From positions 8,613,371-8,677,370 of the forward strand of contig CM074185.1 in the NCBI GenBank assembly GCA_037179385.1: DNA of 64,000 bases, read 5' to 3'. Shown here piece after piece: positions 56,561 through 64,000 of the stretch. How positions within the stretch are numbered: the first letter of the stretch is position 1; each line of letters begins with the position of its first letter. Below the pieces are notes generated by a model, which was given only the letters and a program-made list of their open reading frames with translations, was not told the DNA's origin and searched no databases. The position numbers were made by a program, and so were the translations under genes. Source of the DNA: Holothuria scabra (lineage: Eukaryota > Echinodermata > Holothuroidea > Aspidochirotida > Holothuriidae).

Positions 56561-58097
56561 CCAACTATGTTATAGAAATAATTTGTCTTAATTTTGACTT
56601 TGAATGCAAATGTAATCATTAAAATTTTACTATATGACTTTCCATCCTTAGTTTTTACCTAGCAAGTACATATTTGGTGGTATTCCTGGTGTTTAAAATC
56701 ATGATTTGAGGAAAATTCCTCACCAAACGAGTCATAAAACTGATTTTATTAATAGACTTTACAGTATCCTGACTTAACATTTCATTGTATGACATTTAAT
56801 GTCAACTGTAGAATATTCATGTTACTACGTTTACATTTGATCTTCTTATTTCAAGTTTTTGTATCCATTATCCAATTTTAATGTCATTATCCAGGCTTGA
56901 AATTAAAAGAAGCGACCTTTTCATGCCTTGAAGTTCAGATTCCATTTTATAATTTCATAGAAAACTTCTTCATTAACCTCATTTTACTTTCCTTTAAATA
57001 TTTTATGGATTGGGACTGTAGTGATAAATTTTGGGGTTTGAATTTAACTTATTTCACTTCATTTTATGAGACTTAAGTACTTAGTCAAAATTTGACTTTC
57101 CAAAGTTTGACATTAAAAGTCATTGTTTCGAAGTTTAAGTTCTCTTTAAGACCTGAAAGTCACAATATGACTTACGCGCTAAATTTGTGGCATACTCTTA
57201 AGTTCAAATTTACTTGGAAGGCTAACATTGTAATCTGGTTACTATTCCTAAGATTTCGTTATTTAACTATAAGTGCTACAAATTCGACGTTCGACTCTTT
57301 ACATATTAAAATTAAAATAGTATTCTGAAGGTTCATTATTTTAACTTTAGGTTTTTTTTTTTTTTTTTTTTTTGTTATTGTAACCATTACAGTCTCTTGT
57401 ATCTCTAGGATATCTTCGTACCTGAAGTGGCATAATCTTAAGATTACATTTCAAATATCGACAAAAAGGTCAAGCTATCAAATTTGTTTGTAACACTTTG
57501 ACTTTGAAAGTCAGTAATTTGGATTTCAAGGTTGTTAATATGTAACTACCAACTTCTAAATGTGCTTAAAAAAGTCAAAATGATACGCAAAGTAAGGCCC
57601 TGACTTTCTTAGAAAAACTTCACTTGAGAGTTAGAAGAATCAAATTAAAATAGGTAAATACATAGTACAGTTATAACATTGGAATTCACGTTTTCAAATT
57701 ACTATCGAAAAACTAAAGATGAAAATGTGAAATTCATGAGACTAAAAGGTAAAAAGGTATCACAACTAGAAATCAAGACATATAAAGCAAAACATTACCT
57801 TTCCAAGTTATCGTAATGGTGTGGAATTCGTACTTCATACATCACTTGTTAATTTTTATGAGTTTAACATCTTGGTGGTCAGACATATGACTTCAATGTT
57901 AATTAAGCGAGTGTGATTTCTTAAAACTGCCACTCTTAACGTGTAAATTATTGGACATAAAGTAAAATAATGTGTTATTTGAAGTCCGACTTTCCCGACA
58001 ATCACTATAAAAATTTATTCCATAATTGAATCAGAAATAAAATCTTACGTCAAAAGAAACATTAAATTAAAGCATGGGGTTGTTATTACCACCTCCC
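56561..58097. other. AT-rich spacer of the large inverted repeat, left part
   Basis: No coding sequence recognised. Repeated AAAGTC/GACTTT phrases between 57080 and 57600 suggest an old repeat. A poly-T run lies near 57352-57373. Confidence 0.4.
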
Positions 58098-59323
58098 TAC
58101 ACTCTTAAAAAAAGTGGGCAAATTTTGCCCAACTTTTTGACCAACACTGGGCATCTATTCAACAACCTAAACAGTTGGGCAAAACTTTAACCAACCAAAT
58201 TTGGTAAAGTTTGAACCCAACTGTTGGGCAGGAGATTACCCAACTGTTTAGTAAATTAGCATTTAAAAACATACCCACTTGTTGGGCACTTCTTTTATTA
58301 AGCTTTTGGGCAAATGCATTAACCAAATGTTGGTTATATGTTAATCATCTTTTCCTTAACCGTTGGTGCTTTCTTTACATGTTAGGTTGTAGGTTATGGC
58401 AGGGAGCTGCCACTGCAGCTCCCTGGTTATGGCAACCCATCGGTCCCAGTTTAAAAACCCTGGCTTAATAACCTATTTGGTTTGTCACTGAGTTCCCTAT
58501 AAGTACGTCCAAAACTATCATTTTTAAAAGGCACTGTAAAATGATGTGTGTAAATGATGTGATGAAGTCTTGTAGTTTCATCAATGCATAAATATGAACA
58601 CAAGGGCAGCACGAGAATTGGCTGGTCCATAGCTCTCATACACTGTTATCATGGTTATGAGACAGGTTTCTTGTTATGCCGAAATCTTTCGAATAATAAT
58701 ATATAAATGCTCATTCGCACGTGAAAGAGAATATCCCAGATCCTAACCTCTCATTGGATAGCAGTTTTGCGCCAAATACGAATCATGGAATCTCATACAA
58801 ATGTGTTCTAGTTCGTAGTACTATTTAAAGAATTTTATGGAAATAGCGATCGATTTCATGGTCTAAAATAATGTACGAGTTTAGCTGTTTGGCCAATATA
58901 AAAGATGCCAAAGAGAATTTTCAGGTTATGGAACCATGTCTGATTATGAGAAGAATTGTGAAACAAATCGGGTCAAGTGTACTGTTGTTTGGTGAAAACA
59001 CTGCAACCAATAATATACCCAACAAATTGGCAAAAAATTACCCAACAAGTGGGTAAAGGGAAAATATGCTCAACTGTAGAATAAAGTCTTATCGTCATTT
59101 TGACCAGTCAGTTGGGTATTACAGTATACGCGTGCATGGAAGGGGAAATTTAACCATTTTGTGAGCAAAGATTGACCAACACTTAGGCAATTACTTTTAC
59201 TCAACAAAAACTTTGCCCAGCGTTTAAACAGTGCACCAATTAGCCCCAAAGTTGGGCAAAGTTTTACCAACACATTTCATAAACTTCTTTAACGGACATT
59301 TTACCCAACGTTTTAAGAGTGTA
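58098..59323. mobile_element. TTGGGCA-type foldback element, copy 3 (1.2 kb)
   Basis: Ends TACACTCTTAAAAAAAGTGG and ACGTTTTAAGAGTGTA. The first and last ~350 bp hold many TTGGGCAAA/TTTGCCCAAC motifs in both orientations. The middle (58480-58960) is unique and non-coding. It sits in the spacer of the large inverted repeat. No clear target duplication, unlike copy 1. Confidence 0.75.
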
Positions 59324-59879
59324 ACTAAAAGTCTTTAATATAAGATTGAAACTCATGTCAATTTTTAACTCAAACGTGTGAAGATATTTACATTCAAATT
59401 CAAATAACAACCTATAACGTTAAAGTGATGAGATAAAAATAACTATTCTGAAAGGTTTTTTCCATTGATAACTTAAGAGGCCACAGGAACAAGATTTTCT
59501 AAGTCATCATATTATGAAGTTTACTTTTAAGTCAGCATTACAACCAAGACAGGAATACTTTTTTGTGTCAAAATAATGAGTGTTTAAACACCAATACTGG
59601 CATAACAACCACCCTGAATCTATCCTTATTACATAAAGGGTAAGGAATCATGCAAAAGTCAAGTAATAAAATGTTAAAAAGCACACTTGCTGCAAAGGCA
59701 AAATTACGAAAAATAGGTCTTTCATGTAGTTTTGATGACACCTCATGGTTGACGATACATTGCTGGGTTCACATGGCATTTATCAAGGGCATTGGATGTT
59801 ACTTCCTCAATATAGCAACAGTAACGACAGATTAGGTCTCTAATATAGTATGTTGACATCGAAATGGCTAACAAGACAT

Positions 59880-61400
59880 TTTTTAGATTCAAAGGCATGT
59901 AATGAGCTCTTGGGATTGTGTTAGAACATGTTTCCATCTGCCCATAATATTTTCAGTGGCATTAAAATAATTAAACCACCTACTATCAGGATACCATTGT
60001 TTTTTCGGGCCATTTGGATTTCCCCAATTGAGTGAGCCAACTCATTTCCATATACGAACCTATGCTTACTGTGGAAATTATACTTTACGGAATCATAATA
60101 AGAAAAGTAATAAAAGAACTCTTCTTTTCAGTAATTTCTATAGTTCTCCAGAATTTTTCACTTCTGTGAAATCATCTCTAGCCCATATAACAGTACAAGA
60201 TTAATTGAAAATCTTAAATCTTTTATTTAAGCTAATCTACCTCAAAATTGGTCAAATACGGTTATAAAAAGATTGAAACTAACATGGCGACATGTAATAA
60301 TAATCAGAGAATATAAAAAGACTTTCAAATTCAAAATGGAGACTTCACATGATAGAGTCCAGTAATTAATGAAACCCGACTATTTCAAATCCATCACACC
60401 AAACTAGAAAGAGTTAAATAAATAAAACAAAATCGTTCGGAGAATGATTTTACAGTCTGTCAATTTTTTACTCTAGTGGCCTGTTCTGCTCCTTAAATGA
60501 GTACATTGACTCCAGGCCGCCATCTTGAACCAGAAGCCATGTACTTAAAGAAAAGCGACTGTTCTTTAGGATGCTTCCGCGGTATTGGTAAAAGTTACCT
60601 TGCTAATGTCAAGTATATCCTCTGTAAATACAATGAAGTTTCTGAAAACCATCCCAATGGAATATTAACTTGGTAAGGCTAGAAATGCCCCTTTTATGAA
60701 CTAATGCCATGAAAACAGGGGCTAAAGTTAATTGACTCATGACCATCACCTTAAAATCGATATAATTTGCTCTTGCAACAAATTTTAAACACTGTGTGGC
60801 AGGTGGTTATTGCTTTCTTGGTGGGGAATTTTCACACAAATATAGAAATGAGGAGGAATAGTAAGTAGTGCATTGAACCCTAGCCACCATCTTGACACAA
60901 AAACAATATATATAAATAGATAGTGGAATTAATTAACACTGTATCCTATTCATGTCGGATTTATCCTGTAATGGCACATGTTTTGTCCAAACACTACGAA
61001 TGTATCTGAGAGCCGTCGAAGTGAGCAATGTAATAAGTTAAGCCAGTATTGCCCCTATAGGGTAACTGTCGAGGAAAGAGGTGGGGTTGTGGTGTGATGA
61101 GAGTGCCTAATTCAATTGACCGTTAAGTAACACCGTAGAATAGATCCAAAATGTACTAAACGAAGTTTAGGACTGCTGAAGATTCCACCCCAGTGAACAA
61201 ACAAACGAGTGGTCATTTCTCTCTTGATCGAAAATTCTGAATCAAAGATAGACATAAGGAGAAAATAGGACATTGACCCCTAGCCGCCATCTTGGTTTAC
61301 AAGTTGTGTGTATAAAAAGGAGTGCCCTTGTCCTGGGTTGTATCTTCTTGAGCCATTTGACCAAATATCGCCGTTGTTCTTATCGAAAATGAGCATTTAA
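59880..61400 (-). repeat. Right arm of the large inverted repeat
   Basis: Reverse-complement partner of the left arm. The subrepeat landmark CATTGACCCCTAGCCGCCAT and variants recurs at 60503, 60871 and 61271 (368 and 400 bp apart), with a further variant near 61434. Arms have diverged by many substitutions and small indels, so the structure is not a recent assembly artefact. Confidence 0.8.
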
Positions 61401-62190
61401 TGCTGGAATTCAAGAAAATTGGGCCAAAAGTGCATTGACCGATGGTGGCCATCTTGAATTTGATACAAGATGTCTGAAAATCAACACAAGCATGTATCTT
61501 GTAAACACAGTTCTGAATGGTATGTTTAAAACCCAAAGTGTACAATAATGGTTGCATTTGGGCCTAATTAGTTGTACTATTTGAGCTGATGCGAAATGAG
61601 AACAGGGCGAAATACTATTTTAGGTACAAAATTCTATTTCCTGAAATTTCAAATTGTTAACTTTGAAGACTGTAACTTTCGTTTTAATAAAGCAATAACC
61701 TCGTTTTTTGACACAATAGTACCTATTTATAGAAAACATTTTGAGGAAAGTTTCAATATATTATCTTGAGATTTGTAAAAAAAATGAAGAAATTTGTAAA
61801 TTCATGTAATTTACATTTCGGGAAAAATTGGCTAAAAATTACACTTTTTGTCCCAAAATGTAATTTAAGTAAGCACAATACCAATCATGTATGGTACCAT
61901 TTGATAGGAAATTAAACTATTTTTATATGACTCTTTGCACGTTTTGATAGGAGGCTCTATCAAAGTTGTATTATCAAACATAATGATGCCTACTAAAACA
62001 TGGCCACCATTTTGAAAAATGGCCGCCAGACCTACTTGCAGCGGATGGTGCACGGCAGACTCGCATATCTGGACATTCCAGGTGACTCCCTTCATGCTGA
62101 TATACTTCGTTATTGGTACCTAGTTCATCTACCCCCAAGGCCCTGGGCTGCCGGCCTATAACTGAAGGCTTTAGCGTTTATTTTGCGTTA
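61401..62190. other. Sequence right of the inverted repeat
   Basis: Further CCGCCATTTTG-like landmarks (about 61985-62030) suggest more of the same subrepeat family. The last ~100 bp before 62198 is GC-richer and may be a promoter/5' UTR. Confidence 0.35.
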
Positions 62191-62197
62191 ACTGACC

Positions 62198-62289
62198 ATG
62201 GCAGGATTGAGTAAGATAGCTAAATATTACGGTGTGAAACCACTGATGAAGTTGTTGAAACCTACATCATTTATCAGCCTAGGAAGAAA
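62198..62289 (+). CDS. Candidate first exon of an unidentified gene
   Basis: ATG in a strong context (GACCATGG) begins an open 30-codon stretch, MAGLSKIAKYYGVKPLMKLL, then KPTSFISLGR. It is followed by a consensus donor AAA|GTGAGT in phase 2. The peptide is basic, without acidic residues, and could form an amphipathic helix, as in mitochondrial presequences. The next exon was not found before the window ends. The product is not recognised. Confidence 0.4.
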
Positions 62290-62848
62290 GTGAGTACTTT
62301 TTTTTTCATTTTTCTTAGTTACTTGCGACTAGACCGTGGTCCTACTCTGTTAATATTCAACATAGATCACATCTTTCCAAACCGGGAAGATCCGTGTATA
62401 CAGTGGAATAACTACCGGTGAGCTAGGCAGTATACTTCAAATTTCACTTTTCATGTATATGCTGACACAAAAGCAGTAGGACACTGTGCTTTGGAAACAG
62501 AAGCGCGAAACGGCTGGTGACCATTGAATATTCATTTAGGCCTTAACCCAGATCGGCGACACCCGATTCATACGATAGGAAGTGCATTCTTTCTAGCTTA
62601 GTAGCGTCATATATGATACATTCCTAAAAGGTAGTAAGTTTGAACGGTACATGTCACGGTTAAGAAATGCATTCTTTCTAGCTTAAGAGCGACGAAATCT
62701 GACACCCGTACGCATAAAGAGATAGGCGAAGTTTAAGCAGCTTATGATCAGTTTCAAAAATGAGCGTCCGGTATGAAGGATGAAAGATTTGGAACACGCA
62801 AAAACCTCGGAGCGGACGTCGTCCGAATATAGTCTCCCTCGCGTATTA

Positions 62849-63108
62849 TTGCAAGCGCAGTCACCCCAATTTGAAGGAGTGTAATAGACCATACTGTTTC
62901 ATGATTGGTTGTTGAGAGTCATGTGACAACATTTTTTCTCTTCAAATGTGAAATTTACCTGGAGTAACTGCTTGATTAACCTTCATCAGGATGTAATAGT
63001 GAAGTTATACAACGTAAGGAAAGTAGCTAAGAAGATAAATAAGGCAAAAATTGTGATATATAGTTTTTCTTCAAAGTAAGTTTGGGGGCACTGCTCTTGA
63101 CCTGTAAA
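62849..63108. mobile_element. TTAA-family MITE, copy 3 (edges degraded)
   Basis: Begins GCAAGCGCAGTCACCCCAAT and ends GGGGGCACTGCTCTTGACCT, the inverted ends of copies 1 and 2, with the shared AGTCATGTGACAACATTTTT core. TTAA is not preserved at either edge. Confidence 0.72.
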
Positions 63109-64000
63109 ATGCACAGTCCACAAAACAAACAGTAGCAACATCTTCATCTTCTTAAACCATTTTGCATAAGATGTACGACGGAAGCTGCATTATATGTAAT
63201 TTTGAAAGTTTGGATGACCAAATTGTTCTTGAGCAAGAAGTTACTGAAATTCTATTTGTGAAAAACTTTCACTCCCTAACTTTGAGAATATATCATTCAG
63301 GATCCACAGATATTTGATTTTAAAACTATGAATCTTTATGTAAAACAAACGCAATGTTTCCCTTTAACCGTTCGAGAGATAACTGCTTTCGGGGCAAATC
63401 AATTTTCACCCGATCGGGGAATATTTTGTCATGGGTTGCGCCATTTTTAAATATCTCCCATGTTGCATTGCAAACCAGCCGCGCAAATTCAACGGAGATA
63501 ATTGTTCAAAACAACCTTGCAATTTTTAACGATTTTAGGGACGAAAAATTCGGGCATATTTAAAATCTCCGTTAATAGGGGAATAAAAAATCCGTGTCAT
63601 TTGTTGAAAGTTCCTTGTTGTTTCGCCCTAAGCTTGTGTCTTAGCTGTACGATCTCACATTTGAAAAATACACATATGCTAAACAAACCGACCACACTGA
63701 AGTGATAGACACTAATAGCTTATTAATATTCATACCCCTAAGGCAGGCAAGCTTTCCCCCGATCTGTGGAAGCCTCGTTTTCCGAAATGTTTCATCTTCA
63801 GTATTATTATTTATTCGTGAGTTTCTCATACTGGATTCTCCGGTAGCATACGGATGAAGAGTAGTATGGCACGCCAAAAGGCTCACAGCATATGATGATG
63901 CACTAAAATTATACGTTCATGTACCAAAAATATACGATGATGTACTAACTTGATACGATAATGATGTAAATTTACACCATCATATACTAAAACCATAAGT
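63109..64000. other. Right end of window
   Basis: AT-rich. Near 63890-64000 short phrases such as ATGATGCACTAAAATTATACG, ATGATGTACTAACTTGATACG and CATCATATACTAAAA repeat, suggesting the start of another minisatellite. No gene recognised. Confidence 0.35.

Noticed and set aside
58098..59323. TTGGGCA repeats as telomere-like sequence
   Set aside because: The motif is not a known telomere unit (TTAGGG) and occurs in both orientations within a foldback element.

Overview
This is AT-rich animal nuclear DNA. Coding sequence is split into short exons with GT/AG junctions inside large introns. The rest is dominated by (TA)n microsatellites, foldback and TIR elements, tRNA-related SINEs, Penelope-like retroelements (PLEs) and a CR1-like LINE fragment. 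The repeat content and a tandem family of GH3-domain genes suggest a marine invertebrate deuterostome, perhaps an echinoderm or hemichordate. That placement is an inference from gene and repeat style, not a marker-based identification.

The backbone is three tandem GH3-domain (GHDC-like) gene copies, all on the minus strand, with matching exon lengths and phases. Copy A (1-3474, running off the left edge) looks dead: it has lost a splice donor, carries a frameshift, an in-frame stop and a 7-codon deletion. Copy B (6467-19128) has seven exons and is readable, but its last exon has a TAG stop that is avoided only if a shortened acceptor is used. Copy C (34017-53685) is an intact seven-exon gene that I predict encodes 643 aa.

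Between copies B and C (19.1-34 kb) are palindrome-rich repeats, three large (TA)n tracts, tRNA-like repeat units, an orphan terminal exon for a membrane-protein tail on the plus strand (27869-28209), a second SINE and a foldback element with iterated outer repeats. Intron 6 of copy C (34.2-42.2 kb) holds a pair of TIR elements, a 116-bp hairpin element and a cluster of three degenerate PLE fragments, each bounded by (TA)n. Intron 5 holds a GC-rich TIR element. Intron 1 holds the LINE fragment and a TTAA-flanked MITE.

The right end (54-64 kb) is occupied by a ~6.5-kb inverted-repeat structure (arms about 54.9-56.6 and 59.9-61.4 kb) whose arms are built from ~370-400-bp subrepeats. A TTGGGCA-rich foldback element sits in its spacer. 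A candidate first exon of an unidentified plus-strand gene follows at 62198.

The least explained pattern is the repeated association of PLE fragments and tRNA-like units with (TA)n on both sides. It is joined by a short UUCG/CUCG hairpin shared by a PLE 3' region and the segment between two tRNA-like units. No prokaryotic operons, CRISPR arrays or rRNA genes were seen.
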